Source: Nevskia sp. (GTDB taxonomy: Bacteria > Pseudomonadota > Gammaproteobacteria > Nevskiales > Nevskiaceae). From it: 64,000 nt of DNA. Positions 27,383 to 36,948 of the stretch are shown here, piece after piece. The translations under genes and the position numbers were made by a program. How positions within the stretch are numbered: the first letter of the stretch is position 1; each line of letters opens with the position of its first letter. The notes beneath the pieces are model-generated. The model had not been told where the DNA came from. It did not search any database and saw only the letters and a list, made by a program, of their open reading frames with translations. Location of the stretch: the NCBI GenBank assembly GCA_021732745.1, contig JAKFUK010000003.1, positions 124,001 through 188,000 of the forward strand, given 5' to 3'.

Positions 27383-28486
27383 TTAGCTTTCCCTGCCCGC
27401 AATGCGGGCCGTGATTTTGAGATCGTGGCCGATGAATTCGGCCGAGGTGAATTGCAGCGCCACGTGATCGGCCAGCCGTTCGAGGCCGGGCAGATGCACG
27501 AGGCCGCGCGCCGCGTCACCCAGCAGCTTGGGTGCGGTGTAGACCACCAGTTCGTCGACGAGCCCCGCCCGCAGGAAGCTGCCAGCGAGGCGCGGGCCGC
27601 ATTCGACCAGCACTTCGTTGACGTCGCGGCCCGCCAGATACGACAGCGCCGCCGGCAGCGAGACATGGCCGTCGGCATCACGCGGCAACACGGCGGTTTC
27701 CACACCTTCGGGGGCGGTTGCAGCGCTCGCCGTCAGCCAGAAACGCTGCGCATGGCCGGTCCAGACCTTGGCCGAGGCCGGAACCCGCGCGTGACTATCG
27801 AGCACGATGCGATCCGGCTGACGCCAGCCTTCGCGTTCCGCCTGCGGTAGCCGGACGCTGAGTTCGGGATCGTCGGCCAGCACGGTGTCGCTGCTGGTCA
27901 GCACGGCACCGGCTTCGGCGCGCAGGCGATGGACGTCGGCTCGGGCCTCATCCCCGGTGATCCAGCGCGATTCGCCGCTGGCCATCGCGGTGCGGCCGTC
28001 GAGGCTCATCGCCAGTTTCAGCGTGACAAACGGCCGCTTGCGCTCGATCCGCGACAGGAAACCACGCGCGAGTTCGCGCGCTTCGGCTTCCAGCAGGCCG
28101 GATTCGCAGGCAATGCCGGCGGCCCGCAGCTTGGCGAATCCGGCGCCGGCGACTTGAGGATGAGGATCGCCGACCGCCACGAACACCCGGGCGACACCGG
28201 CCGCAATCAGCGCATCGGCGCAGGGCGGCGTGCGGCCGTGATGGGCGCAGGGTTCCAGCGTCACGTAGGCGTCGGCACCACGGGCACGTTCGCCGGCCAT
28301 ACGCAGCGCGAACACTTCGGCATGCGGTTCGCCGGCGCGCTGATGCCAGCCTTCGCCAACGATCTGTGGTCCATCGGCGCCATCGCGAACCAGCACGCAG
28401 CCGACACGCGGGTTCGGCTGGGTGGTGCATTTGCCGCGTGCGGCAAGCGCCAGCGCGCGGCGCATGTAGGTTTCCGACGCGCTCAC
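27383..28486 (-). CDS. ribD: Bifunctional riboflavin deaminase-reductase
   Basis: RibD deaminates then reduces the pyrimidine intermediate of riboflavin synthesis. The 367-residue protein has an N-terminal cytidine-deaminase-like domain: [10 protein letters not shown] supplies the His ligand and catalytic Glu, and [15 protein letters not shown] supplies the zinc cysteines. The C-terminal NADPH reductase domain (about 145-367) has [26 protein letters not shown] across its start and [14 protein letters not shown] near the end. It overlaps nrdR by 4 bp, so the two are translationally coupled. Confidence 0.96.
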   Translation of the reverse strand: MSASETYMRRALALAARGKCTTQPNPRVGCVLVRDGADGPQIVGEGWHQRAGEPHAEVFALRMAGERARGADAYVTLEPCAHHGRTPPCADALIAAGVARVFVAVGDPHPQVAGAGFAKLRAAGIACESGLLEAEARELARGFLSRIERKRPFVTLKLAMSLDGRTAMASGESRWITGDEARADVHRLRAEAGAVLTSSDTVLADDPELSVRLPQAEREGWRQPDRIVLDSHARVPASAKVWTGHAQRFWLTASAATAPEGVETAVLPRDADGHVSLPAALSYLAGRDVNEVLVECGPRLAGSFLRAGLVDELVVYTAPKLLGDAARGLVHLPGLERLADHVALQFTSAEFIGHDLKITARIAGRES

Positions 28487-29073
28487 TTGACCCGCTTGGT
28501 CGCCTTGGCGGGCTTTTCGTGATCGGCCAGCAGACGCTTTTCGGCAGCGGCAGTGGCCGCCGCAGCGGCCGGCGTTTCGGCTTCGATCAGCAGCAACTGG
28601 CTGCGCCGCGCTTCCGGCGTCGGCAGCTGTTCGAGGCGATTGATTTCCTCGCGGAAGGCATTGACGTCGGCGAATGCGCGGTAGATTGAGGCAAAACGCA
28701 CGTAGGCGACGTGGTCGAGATCGCGTAGCTCATCCATCACCCATTCGCCGATCCGCATCGACGGCACTTCGCGTTCGTTGACCGCGCGCATCTTGCGCAT
28801 CACGTTCTCGATCGCGTGATCGACCTTCTCCGGCGGCACCGGCCGCTTGAAGATCGCGTGCTCGATGCCGCGTCGCAGCTTGTCCTCGTCGAAGGGCTCC
28901 GGCGTGCCGGCGCGCTTCAGCACATACGGCATCTGCAACTGCGCGCGTTCGAACGTCGTGAATCGCGCGTCGCAGATCGGGCATTCACGCCGCCGCCGCA
29001 CCTGCGTGCCGTCCTCGAACAGCCGCGAGTCGATGACTCGGGTGTCGGTGGCCTTGCAGAACGGGCATTGCAC
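28483..29073 (-). CDS. nrdR: Transcriptional repressor NrdR
   Basis: NrdR represses ribonucleotide reductase genes by binding NrdR boxes, sensing ATP/dATP through its ATP cone. The 196-residue protein has an N-terminal zinc ribbon (CPFCKAT... CPICDARF) and an ATP-cone domain (about 49-139) with VLKRAGTPEPFDEDKLRRGI and YVRFASIYRAF. It is about 40 residues longer than the usual 150-160. The extra C-terminal tail is Ala- and Lys-rich, with no recognised domain. It heads the riboflavin group, as in many gammaproteobacteria; no FMN riboswitch was seen upstream. Confidence 0.95.
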   Translation of the reverse strand: MQCPFCKATDTRVIDSRLFEDGTQVRRRRECPICDARFTTFERAQLQMPYVLKRAGTPEPFDEDKLRRGIEHAIFKRPVPPEKVDHAIENVMRKMRAVNEREVPSMRIGEWVMDELRDLDHVAYVRFASIYRAFADVNAFREEINRLEQLPTPEARRSQLLLIEAETPAAAAATAAAEKRLLADHEKPAKATKRVK

Positions 29074-29086
29074 GCGCTATGCCCTC

Positions 29087-29215
29087 GTGAGGGGGGAGGC
29101 GTGAGGCGTGAGGCGGAACGGCGACGAAGCGCACGCCGAAGCATGCGCGAAGCGAGGCTTTCCCGCCTCACGCCTCACGCCTCACCCCTCACGGTCATCA
29201 TCGCCTCACGCCTCA
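29087..29215. repeat. Inverted repeat of GTGAGGC units overlapping the glyA stop
   Basis: Two 30-bp arms at 29087-29116 and 29163-29192 are inverted copies with one mismatch. Each holds repeated GGCGTGAGGC words. Two more units (CGCCTCACGCCTCAC) lie at 29202-29215, where their TGA on the minus strand is the glyA stop codon. The element fills the glyA-nrdR gap. Confidence 0.8.
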
Positions 29216-30484
29216 CGATCCGTAGACGGGAAACCGCGCCGTCAGCTTCGCCACTTCGCTGCTGACTCGGGCAATGACGCCATCGACATCGCCGCCGCTG
29301 CTCATCGCGTCGACAACGTCGGCGATCCAGCCGGCAACCGAGGCCATTTCCGCTTCCTTGAACCCGCGCGTCGTCGAGGCCGGCGAGCCGAGACGCAGGC
29401 CGGAGGTGACGAACGCCGACTTCGGATCGTTGGGCACCGAGTTCTTGTTCGCGGTGATGTGGGCGCGGCCGAGCGCGGCTTCCGCGTCCTTGCCGGTGAT
29501 GTTCTTGGCGACCAGATCGAGCAGGAACAGGTGGTTGTCGGTGCCGCCGGACACGACCTTGTAACCGCGATCGAGGAACACCTTGGCCATCGCCCGGGCA
29601 TTGGCGACGACCTGCCGCTGGTAGACCTTGAACGACGGGTCCAGCGCTTCGCGGAAGGCGACCGCCTTGGCGGCGATCACATGCATCAGCGGGCCGCCCT
29701 GGATGCCGGGGAACACCGCCGAATTCATCTTCTTGGCGAATTCCTCACCCTGACCCTGGGCCAGGATGATGCCGCCGCGCGGGCCTCTGAGGGTCTTGTG
29801 GGTGGTGGACGTGACGACGTGGGCGTGCGGCAGCGGGCTCGGGTATTCGCCAGCGGCGACCAGACCGGCGACATGCGCCATGTCGACCCAGAAATAGGCA
29901 CCGACCTTGTCGGCGATCTCACGCATCCGCTTCCAGTCCTTGACCCGCGAATAGGCCGAGAAGCCGCCGATCAAGAGCTTCGGCTTGTGCTCGATGGCCA
30001 GACGTTCCATCTCGTCGTAGTCGATCAGGCCGGTTTCGGCGTTCAGTCCGTAGGGCACGATCTTGTACTGCTTGCCGGAGAAATTGGCCGGATGGCCGTG
30101 CGTGAGGTGGCCGCCCTGCGCCAGGTTCATGCCCATGACCACGTCGCCGGGGCTGACCAGGGTCAGGAAGATCGCGGCATTGGCCTGGGCACCGGAATGC
30201 GGCTGGACATTGGCGTAATCGCAGTCGAACAGCTGCTTGACCCGGTCGATCGCCAGCTGCTCGGCAATGTCGGCGAACTCGCAGCCGCCGTAGTAGCGCT
30301 TGCCCGGATAGCCTTCCGCGTACTTGTTGGTCAGCTGCCCACCCTGCGCTTCCATGACTGCCGGGCTGGCGTAGTTTTCCGAGGCGATCAGCTCGATATG
30401 CGCCTCTTGACGGCCGGCTTCGGCGACGAGGGCGGCGTTGAGTTCGGGATCAAACTGGGCAAGTGACGGGGCGTGGGTGTACAT
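29213..30484 (-). CDS. glyA: Serine hydroxymethyltransferase
   Basis: GlyA converts serine and tetrahydrofolate to glycine and 5,10-methylene-THF with PLP. The 423-residue protein has [31 protein letters not shown], and the PLP lysine in [16 protein letters not shown]. The start at 30484 (MYTHAPSL) is preferred; a longer frame to 30523 runs into the upstream repeat. The stop TGA comes from the adjacent GTGAGG repeat. It precedes nrdR and the riboflavin genes on the same strand, a common gammaproteobacterial arrangement. Confidence 0.97.
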   Translation of the reverse strand: MYTHAPSLAQFDPELNAALVAEAGRQEAHIELIASENYASPAVMEAQGGQLTNKYAEGYPGKRYYGGCEFADIAEQLAIDRVKQLFDCDYANVQPHSGAQANAAIFLTLVSPGDVVMGMNLAQGGHLTHGHPANFSGKQYKIVPYGLNAETGLIDYDEMERLAIEHKPKLLIGGFSAYSRVKDWKRMREIADKVGAYFWVDMAHVAGLVAAGEYPSPLPHAHVVTSTTHKTLRGPRGGIILAQGQGEEFAKKMNSAVFPGIQGGPLMHVIAAKAVAFREALDPSFKVYQRQVVANARAMAKVFLDRGYKVVSGGTDNHLFLLDLVAKNITGKDAEAALGRAHITANKNSVPNDPKSAFVTSGLRLGSPASTTRGFKEAEMASVAGWIADVVDAMSSGGDVDGVIARVSSEVAKLTARFPVYGS

Positions 30485-30514
30485 GGCTATGCAGTCAAAA
30501 TGAAAAGAGAAGGG

Positions 30515-30595
30515 TTCACGCAAAGAACGCGGAGAAAGACCAACATCGAAAATCTTGTGTTTTCTCTGCGTTCCTCCGCGTTCTCCGCGTGAGAA
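30515..30595. repeat. Intergenic long inverted repeat (GAGAACGCGGAG family)
   Basis: This element of about 80 bp lies between nadA and glyA. The left arm is TTCACGCAAAGAACGCGGAG and the right arm ends GCGTTCTCCGCGTGAGAA in two overlapping words. The centre is short and A/T-rich. It is the shortest copy of the family in this window. Confidence 0.75.
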
Positions 30596-30601
30596 ATGCT
30601 G

Positions 30602-31699
30602 TTAATCAACCACTTCCAGCATCAGATCCAGCGCCCGGCGCGCCGGCACGGCGATGTCCTTCGGCACCTGGATGCGGTTGACGACGGTGCCGGCGACCAG
30701 GTTGTCGAGCACCCAGGCCAGATGCTGCGGATCGGTGCGGAACATCGTCGAGCACATGCAGACCATCGGCGACATGAACTGCACGGTGACGCCCTTCGGC
30801 TTCATCTCGTCTCTGAGACGATTCACGAGGTTCAGCTCAGTGCCGACCAGCCAATGCGAACCGGGCTCGGCCGCGCGAACCACGCGCAGGATGTACTCGG
30901 TGGAACCGACGAAATCCGATGCCTGACAGACCTCGTAGGAGTTTTCCGGGTGGCTGATGACGTGGCCGTTCGGCACTTCGCGCCGAAACTTCTCGATCTG
31001 CGCCGGGTGGAACATCTGGTGGACCGAGCAGAAGCCCTTCCACAGGATGATCTTCGCGTTGCGAATCTCGTCGGCCGTCAAGCCGCCCTGCGGCTTGGTG
31101 AAGTCCCAGGTGACCATCTGTCCAAGCTTTAGCCCCATGGTCAGGCCAGTGTTGCGACCCAGGTGCTGGTCGGGGAAGAACAGCACCTTCTCGCGGCGGC
31201 CGAACGACCATTCGAGCACCGCACGGGCATTCGAGGACGTACAGACGATGCCGCCGTGATTGCCGCAGAAGGCTTTCAGGTCAGCGGCTGAATTGATGTA
31301 GGTCACCGGGGTGACTTTCTGATCCGGATCAAGGATTTGCGACAGCTCTTCCCAGCACTTGCGGACCTTGACCAAGTTCGCCATGTCGGCCATCGAGCAG
31401 CCGGCGGCGAGGTCCGGGAGGATCACCTGGCGCTTGCCGTCGGTGACGATGTCCGCCACTTCGGCCATGAAGTGCACGCCGCAGAACACGATGTATTCGG
31501 CGGTGGTATTGGCCGCGAGCTGCGACAGCTTCAGCGAATCGCCCGAGAAATGGGCGTGCTTGAACACTTCGTCGCGCTGGTAGTGATGGCCGAGGATGGC
31601 CAGACGATCGCCGAGAATCGCTTTCGCGGCCTCGATGCGGGCGTCGCAGGATTCGTCATCCAGCAGGTTGAACGGATCGATCTTCAATGCGGCGGACAT
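30602..31699 (-). CDS. nadA: Quinolinate synthase A
   Basis: NadA condenses iminoaspartate with dihydroxyacetone phosphate to quinolinate in NAD synthesis, using a 4Fe-4S cluster. The 365-residue protein has LGHHYQRDEVFKHAHFSGDSL in its first third. Candidate cluster cysteines lie in VFCGVHFMAE, GFCSVHQMF and the C-terminal MVCMCSTMFR. PDLAAGCSMADM and TYINSA are also conserved. Cytoplasmic. It is followed by the 30515-30595 repeat, with nadB and nadC not in the window. Confidence 0.96.
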   Translation of the reverse strand: MSAALKIDPFNLLDDESCDARIEAAKAILGDRLAILGHHYQRDEVFKHAHFSGDSLKLSQLAANTTAEYIVFCGVHFMAEVADIVTDGKRQVILPDLAAGCSMADMANLVKVRKCWEELSQILDPDQKVTPVTYINSAADLKAFCGNHGGIVCTSSNARAVLEWSFGRREKVLFFPDQHLGRNTGLTMGLKLGQMVTWDFTKPQGGLTADEIRNAKIILWKGFCSVHQMFHPAQIEKFRREVPNGHVISHPENSYEVCQASDFVGSTEYILRVVRAAEPGSHWLVGTELNLVNRLRDEMKPKGVTVQFMSPMVCMCSTMFRTDPQHLAWVLDNLVAGTVVNRIQVPKDIAVPARRALDLMLEVVD

Positions 31700-31756
31700 G
31701 CCGTGCCTCCTTCCTGCGCCGCGTATGAACCATTGCGGCAGTGCGTCATTTTACGG

Positions 31757-33214
31757 CTAGAAAATGGGTAGCGGCTCGAATGTTTGCGGGCACAGGGCCG
31801 GTTCGGTGCCCGGTACCGGTGCCGTGCTGGTGTAGGCCGCGGTGGCAGTGAATGCGGTGGCGGAGCCGTTGAGCACCGTCGCGGTGATCGTTGCCGTGCC
31901 TGGAATGATGCCGCCGGTGCCGATCAGGCCGGCTGTCTGCGGTTGCGAGCTGACCACGGCGACGGTGATGTTGTCCGATGCATAGGTGGCGCGCCGGGTG
32001 ATGTCCTGGCGGGCACCGCTGGCGAAGGTGCCGACCAGCCGCATCGGGCAGACCGTGCCGCTGCCAGCCACGGCAGAAATAGTGGCCGGCTCCAGCGCGA
32101 TGCTGAGCAGCGTGTCGGCAACCACCGTCTGCTGGATGCTGGCGCGATCGGCCTCGGCCTGCCCGGTCACGGTGGGGAGGGTCACGGTCACCGTGAACGG
32201 GCCGCCGGCTGCCACCGAACTCAGCAGGTTGGGAATGCCGATCAGGGCGCTGATGAAGGTGCCGACGGCACCATTGCTCGACGCCAGCGCCGTGGTCGGG
32301 CTGATGTCCTGCTCCGGTCCGCTGCCGAAATCGGCGAGCACGAAATAGCGCTCGGTATTCGGAGCGATGAGCCGCTGGCCGCCGTATTCCGGCACCAGGC
32401 TCAAGCCCACGAAGGGCGCAACCGTGACTTGCGCCGCCACGCTCTGATTGCAGGGCGTGAAGGTGGCGCGCGCGATCAGCGGCCGGGTGTTGGCGGCCAG
32501 CGTGGTGATGACGCCGTCGCTGTTGATGGCAGCGGTCGCGTCATTGGTGGGGCTGGCACCGGCCGGGGCGGCGTCGAAGGACCAGATGACGGCGGCGTCG
32601 ACGCGCGTCGGAATGCCGCCGAGGGTGGCCAGCACGGTCAGATCGGTGGTGGTCGACGGTCCCATGCGGAAGGCGTGGGTGATGGTCGGATCAGCCGATG
32701 GCGGTGCGACCGGCAGCGCCTGGTTCAGGCCGGTGCCGATATTGCGCTGCATCAACTGGAAATTCGGAGCGGCACCGACCCGCATGTCGATGGTGTCGGT
32801 CAGGCCGCTGAAAGTGGCGGTGATGCGTACGGTTTCGTTGCCAGCGGTCGCCGCGCCCGGCGTCAGGATGCCGGGGGGCAGGAAGCCGGCGGTGGCCGGC
32901 GGCGGCAGCGGATCGGTATTGAAGTTCGAGACCCGCAGATTGGTCGGGTTGGCCGACGCCCAGGTCACCCGCTGGGTGAAATCGGCAGCGCTGCCGTCCT
33001 CGAAGAACAGGGTGGCGGTCAGGCCGGAACGAATGCAGACGAAGGCGTCGCCGGTGGCGGCATCTGCCGCGCCGTTCGGCCCGTTGATGACCAGACGCGT
33101 CGGTCCGGTACCGCCGCCCACCGGATTGCAGCCCGCCAGCAACACCAGGCTGGCCGACAGGGCAGTCAGCGGAACGTGGCGCAGGCGGGTCGAACGGGTC
33201 TTCATCATCGTCAT
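31757..33214 (-). CDS. Lipoprotein with bacterial Ig-like (Big-type) repeats
   Basis: This 485-residue secreted lipoprotein has unknown function. The signal peptide ends with lipobox LLAGC (Cys near residue 29), followed by NPVGGG. The body appears to be a string of three or four beta-sandwich domains of the Big_2 type. Typical pieces are LVINGPNGAADAATGD, FEDGSAADFTQRVTWASANPTNLRVS, DISPTTALASSNGAVGTF, and SIALEPATISAVAGSGTVCPMRLVGTF with ASGARQDITRRATYASDN. Such domains occur in surface adhesins and matrix proteins. It starts 6 bp after the aspS stop and is probably co-transcribed. Confidence 0.85.
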   Translation of the reverse strand: MTMMKTRSTRLRHVPLTALSASLVLLAGCNPVGGGTGPTRLVINGPNGAADAATGDAFVCIRSGLTATLFFEDGSAADFTQRVTWASANPTNLRVSNFNTDPLPPPATAGFLPPGILTPGAATAGNETVRITATFSGLTDTIDMRVGAAPNFQLMQRNIGTGLNQALPVAPPSADPTITHAFRMGPSTTTDLTVLATLGGIPTRVDAAVIWSFDAAPAGASPTNDATAAINSDGVITTLAANTRPLIARATFTPCNQSVAAQVTVAPFVGLSLVPEYGGQRLIAPNTERYFVLADFGSGPEQDISPTTALASSNGAVGTFISALIGIPNLLSSVAAGGPFTVTVTLPTVTGQAEADRASIQQTVVADTLLSIALEPATISAVAGSGTVCPMRLVGTFASGARQDITRRATYASDNITVAVVSSQPQTAGLIGTGGIIPGTATITATVLNGSATAFTATAAYTSTAPVPGTEPALCPQTFEPLPIF

Positions 33215-33220
33215 CGAACT

Positions 33221-35023
33221 TCAGGCCTCGGCAACGGGACGCGGCAGCGGAGCCGCCGGCGCCACGGTGGAACGGATGGACAACTCGCGCAACTGCTTTC
33301 CATCGACCGTGCCGGGGGCATTGGTCAGCGGGCAGTGGGCGGTCTGGGTTTTCGGGAAAGCGATCACTTCGCGGATCGAGCTGGCACCGGTCATCAGCAT
33401 CACCAGACGGTCGAGGCCGAGCGCGATGCCGCCGTGCGGCGGCGCGCCGAACTTCAGCGCATCGAGCAGGAAGCCGAACTTCTCGCGGGCTTCCTCATCC
33501 GTGATACCGAGCAGGCGGAACACGGCGCTCTGCACATCGGCGCGATGGATACGCACCGAACCGCCGCCGACTTCCACACCGTTCAGCACCAGGTCATAGC
33601 CCTGCGACAGCACGGTGCCCGGGTTGGCTTCGATGTCGGCAACGTCGAACACCTTGGGTGCCGTGAAGGGATGGTGCAGCGCCACCCAGCGGCCTTCGTC
33701 CTCGTCGAACATCGGCCAGTCGATGACCCAGAGCGCGGCCCAGGCCTTGGTGTTGGTGAAGCCGTGGTCGAGGCCGACCTTGATGCGCAAGGCACCCATG
33801 GCGTCGCAGACCACCTTGAACTTGTCGGCGCCGAAGAACAGCAGGTCGCCGTCGACGGCACCGCTGCGCGACATGATGCCGGCCAGGGCAGCATCGGACA
33901 GGTTCTTGACGATCGGCGATTGCAGGCCATCGCGGCCCTTGGTCGACCACTCGTTGACCTTGATCCAGGCCAGACCGCGGGCACCGTACTGGCCGACCAT
34001 CTTGGTGTAATCGTCGATCTGCGAACGCGGAATCTTGCCGCCACCCGGCACGCGCATCACCACCACGCGGCTCTTGGGATCAACGGCGGGGGCGGCGAAC
34101 ACCTTGAACTCGGAATCAGCGACGAGATCCTTGATCTCCACCAGTTCCAGCGGGTTGCGCAGGTCCGGCTTGTCCGAGCCGAAGCGGCCCATGGCGTCGG
34201 CGTAGCTCAGGTGCGGCAGCTTGCCCAGGTCGATATTCATGACCGACTGGAACAGGTCGACGAACATGGTTTCGATCAGCGCCATGATCTCTTCCATCGA
34301 CAGGAACGAGGTCTCGACGTCGAGCTGGGTGAATTCCGGCTGGCGATCGGCGCGCAAGTCTTCGTCGCGGAAGCAGCGGGCAATCTGGTAGTAGCGGTCC
34401 AGCCCACCCATCATCAGCAGCTGCTTGAACAGCTGCGGGGACTGGGGAAGTGCAAAGAACTTGCCCTCAAAGGTGCGGCTCGGCACCAGATAGTCGCGCG
34501 CGCCTTCCGGCGTGGCGCGAGTCAGGATCGGCGTTTCGACGTCGATGAAACCGAGCTCGTCCATCTTGTTGCGGATGCGCCGGATCACGTCGTGGCGCAG
34601 GCGCAGGTTCTTCTGCATCAGCGGCCGGCGCAGGTCGATGTAGCGGTACTTCAGCCGTGTTTCTTCGCCAACCGAGTCGTCATCGAGCTGGAACGGCGGC
34701 GTTTCCGACTTGTTCAGCACTTCCACCGAGCGACCGAGCACCTCGATGCGGCCGGTAGTCAGGTTGGCGTTGATGGTGCCTTCCGGGCGGCTGCGGACCA
34801 GGCCGGTGATCTGCACCACGTATTCGCTGCGCAGGCGCTCGGCAGCGGCGAAGGTTTCGGCGTTGTCCGGGTCGAAAACGATCTGCAGCAGGCCCTCGCG
34901 GTCGCGCAGGTCGATGAAGATGACGCCGCCATGGTCGCGGCGACGCTGCACCCAGCCACAAACCTGAACCGTTTCGCCGGTGAGCTGCTCGGTCACCTGG
35001 CCGCAGTAATGGGAACGCATCAT
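33221..35023 (-). CDS. aspS: Aspartyl-tRNA synthetase, probably nondiscriminating type
   Basis: AspS charges tRNA with aspartate. The 600-residue bacterial-type class II synthetase has an N-terminal anticodon-binding OB fold, motif 2 in [18 protein letters not shown], a GAD insertion and motif 3 in [15 protein letters not shown]. His31 in [10 protein letters not shown] and Gly82 in RPEGTIN match the residues of the nondiscriminating P. aeruginosa enzyme, where discriminating E. coli AspRS has Leu and Lys. The start at 35023 (MMRSHYCGQ) or 35020 fits the family; a longer frame to 35362 runs into the DUF502 gene. If it also charges tRNA-Asn, GatCAB must be present elsewhere. Confidence 0.96.
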   Translation of the reverse strand: MMRSHYCGQVTEQLTGETVQVCGWVQRRRDHGGVIFIDLRDREGLLQIVFDPDNAETFAAAERLRSEYVVQITGLVRSRPEGTINANLTTGRIEVLGRSVEVLNKSETPPFQLDDDSVGEETRLKYRYIDLRRPLMQKNLRLRHDVIRRIRNKMDELGFIDVETPILTRATPEGARDYLVPSRTFEGKFFALPQSPQLFKQLLMMGGLDRYYQIARCFRDEDLRADRQPEFTQLDVETSFLSMEEIMALIETMFVDLFQSVMNIDLGKLPHLSYADAMGRFGSDKPDLRNPLELVEIKDLVADSEFKVFAAPAVDPKSRVVVMRVPGGGKIPRSQIDDYTKMVGQYGARGLAWIKVNEWSTKGRDGLQSPIVKNLSDAALAGIMSRSGAVDGDLLFFGADKFKVVCDAMGALRIKVGLDHGFTNTKAWAALWVIDWPMFDEDEGRWVALHHPFTAPKVFDVADIEANPGTVLSQGYDLVLNGVEVGGGSVRIHRADVQSAVFRLLGITDEEAREKFGFLLDALKFGAPPHGGIALGLDRLVMLMTGASSIREVIAFPKTQTAHCPLTNAPGTVDGKQLRELSIRSTVAPAAPLPRPVAEA

Positions 35024-35097
35024 CGGGATCACGCAAACAGGGAAGGAAAGACCCGGGATTGTACCGTCCGGGACCCGCCCCGTGTGGGGGGCGGGGT

Positions 35098-35787
35098 TCA
35101 GCGCGGGGCGGCCGTAGCGGTCGTCGACGCGCTGCCGCCGGGCGCGACCACGCCGAGCGAGATGATGTAGCGCATGCCTTCTTCGACCGGAATGTCGAGG
35201 AATCGGAGCTGATCCGCCGGCACCTGCATGATGAAGCCGCCGGTCGGATTCGGCGTGGTCGGCACGAATACCGGGATCAGTTCCAGCCCCGTCGCATCGC
35301 GCACCACCTGGATCGGATCGCCGGTCTGGAAGCCGATGGTCCACAGCCCCGGACGCGGCCATTCGATCACCACCACCCGCTTGAACGCCGTGGAATCGCG
35401 CGAAAACAGCGTTTCGGCAAGCTTCTTGACGCCGCCGTAGAGCGTGCGCACCAGCGGAATGCGGAACAGCAGCTCCTCGGCCCAGTTGAGCATGCGGCTG
35501 CCGAGGAAATTGGCCGCCAGCGCGCCGGTACCGAGCACCAGACTGACGCTCAGGATCACCCCGAAGCCGGGGAAATCCGGGCGCAGCGAATCCGGCACCA
35601 GCAGCAGGCTGGTATCAAGCAGGCTGACCAGAAAGCGGATCACCAGCAGGGTGGCCGCCAGCGGCACCCAGATCAGCAGACCGGCGAAAAACCATTGCCG
35701 CAGCATCACCCGCAGCAGCGGCGGCGGCACCGGTGCCGGCGGTGGCGCGTCGGCCAGGGCTTCCAGTGGTTCGATCGGATCGGTCAC
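35098..35787 (-). CDS. DUF502 family inner-membrane protein
   Basis: This conserved membrane protein of unknown function is 229 residues long. It has two hydrophobic segments, [20 protein letters not shown] and [20 protein letters not shown], followed by the family-typical [20 protein letters not shown] and [29 protein letters not shown] also belongs to the DUF502 pattern. The start is a GTG at 35787, two bases upstream of which the FmdB gene has already stopped, so the genes are tightly linked. The Ala-rich C-terminal tail is short. It commonly lies upstream of aspS in related bacteria. Confidence 0.88.
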   Translation of the reverse strand: MTDPIEPLEALADAPPPAPVPPPLLRVMLRQWFFAGLLIWVPLAATLLVIRFLVSLLDTSLLLVPDSLRPDFPGFGVILSVSLVLGTGALAANFLGSRMLNWAEELLFRIPLVRTLYGGVKKLAETLFSRDSTAFKRVVVIEWPRPGLWTIGFQTGDPIQVVRDATGLELIPVFVPTTPNPTGGFIMQVPADQLRFLDIPVEEGMRYIISLGVVAPGGSASTTATAAPR

Positions 35788-35791
35788 CGGA

Positions 35792-36139
35792 TCAGGGCGT
35801 CGCGGCCGGAGCAGCGGGTTTGGCGGCAGTCGCTGTCGGCGTCGCGGCAGGTGCTGCGGGAGCGGCTTTCTCGCCTTTGTCAGCCGTTGGCGCCGGTGTG
35901 TCGGCCTTGGCGCTGCTGTCGCCGGCATCGCCGGACAGGTTGCGTTTGGTGTCGGAGCCCGACTTGAAGTCGGTTTCGTACCAGCCGCCGCCCTTCAGAC
36001 GGAAACCGGCAGCGGAAATCTGCTTGACCAGCCCCGGCATGTTGCAGGACGGGCAGTCGACGGCCGGCGCATCCGACATCTTTTGCAGCAGGGTGACCGG
36101 TTTGCCGCAGTTGGTGCAGGCGTATTCGTAGAACGGCAT
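35792..36139 (-). CDS. FmdB-family zinc ribbon protein
   Basis: This 115-residue protein starts MPFYEYACTNCGK, with CxxC at residues 8-11 and a second CxxC in DCPSCNMPG, forming a small zinc ribbon. This is the FmdB/putative regulatory protein family; its function is not established. After about residue 60 the chain is a low-complexity Ala/Pro/Lys tail. It precedes the DUF502 gene by 4 bp and aspS, a gene group conserved in many gammaproteobacteria. Confidence 0.9.
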   Translation of the reverse strand: MPFYEYACTNCGKPVTLLQKMSDAPAVDCPSCNMPGLVKQISAAGFRLKGGGWYETDFKSGSDTKRNLSGDAGDSSAKADTPAPTADKGEKAAPAAPAATPTATAAKPAAPAATP

Positions 36140-36252
36140 TGGAGCATTGACCTCAAAAACGGAAATTCAGGGCGCATCGCCATCGGCTACTGAGTGGGGC
36201 GCATGGTGCGCGCAATCAAGGCAGCGGGTGGCGACGGCCCTCCCCCGGTTGC

Positions 36253-36840
36253 TTACTTCGCCTTCTTGCCGGCGTCGGCCGCGACCTGCATCTTGACGAT
36301 CTTGGTCGGCTCGCCGAGCACGGCACCGTTGTCGTAGGCCACGCCTTTCTTGATCGCGTCGACGAACTCCATGCCGCTTTCGACCTGACCCCAGATCGTG
36401 TACTTGCCGTCCAGGCTCGGGGCCGGGCCGAACATGATGAAGAACTGGCTGTCGGCCGAATCCACCGGCTGTGCACGCGCCATCGACAGCACGCCGCGAA
36501 CATGCAGTTCCGACGAGAACTCCGGAGGCAGCGTCTTGCCCGAACCGCCGCCGCCGGTGCCGGTCGGATCGCCGGTCTGGGCCATGAAGCCGTCGATCAC
36601 GCGATGGAACTTGAGGCCGTCGTAAAAGCCCTTGCGGGTCAGCTCCTTGATCCGGGCGACATGCTTCGGAGCCAGATCAGGGCGCAGCGCGATCACCACG
36701 CGGCCGGCCGGCAGGTCCAGATACAGCTTGTTTTCGAGTTCCGACTTCGCGGCTGCCGGTGCGGTGGCATCGGCGGCGAAGGCGGACACGCCGATCAGCG
36801 CAGCGGCGGCAATCAGCAGGCGGGCAAGGAGTTTCGTCAT
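36253..36840 (-). CDS. ppiA: Periplasmic cyclophilin-type peptidyl-prolyl cis-trans isomerase
   Basis: This enzyme catalyses proline isomerisation during folding in the periplasm. The 195-residue protein has a Sec signal peptide (MTKLLARLLIAAAALIG, with likely cleavage after AFA). The cyclophilin core contains YDGLKFHRVIDGFMAQTGDPTGTG with the catalytic Arg, FSSELHVRGVLSMARAQ, and SADSQFFIMFGPAPSLDGKYT. It resembles PpiA-type periplasmic enzymes more than cytosolic PpiB because of the signal peptide. It is followed by a gene-poor 110-bp gap and FmdB on the same strand. Confidence 0.93.
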   Translation of the reverse strand: MTKLLARLLIAAAALIGVSAFAADATAPAAAKSELENKLYLDLPAGRVVIALRPDLAPKHVARIKELTRKGFYDGLKFHRVIDGFMAQTGDPTGTGGGGSGKTLPPEFSSELHVRGVLSMARAQPVDSADSQFFIMFGPAPSLDGKYTIWGQVESGMEFVDAIKKGVAYDNGAVLGEPTKIVKMQVAADAGKKAK

Positions 36841-36948
36841 GACGATCAAATCCGGAAACGGAGGGGCGGGACGCTAGCATAGCGGTGCGGCCGCGCCGGT
36901 TGAAGCCCGCGCCGACCGCCGCAGCGGCCGAAATCAGGTCAGCAGACT

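Noticed and set aside
29074-29212. FMN riboswitch before the riboflavin genes
   Set aside because: The gap is filled by GTGAGGC inverted repeats and lacks the conserved RFN core segments.
31784-35170. A 1128-codon open frame on the plus strand
   Set aside because: It is antisense to the Ig-like lipoprotein and aspS, has an Arg/Gly/His-rich composition typical of high-GC shadow frames, and shows no family motif.
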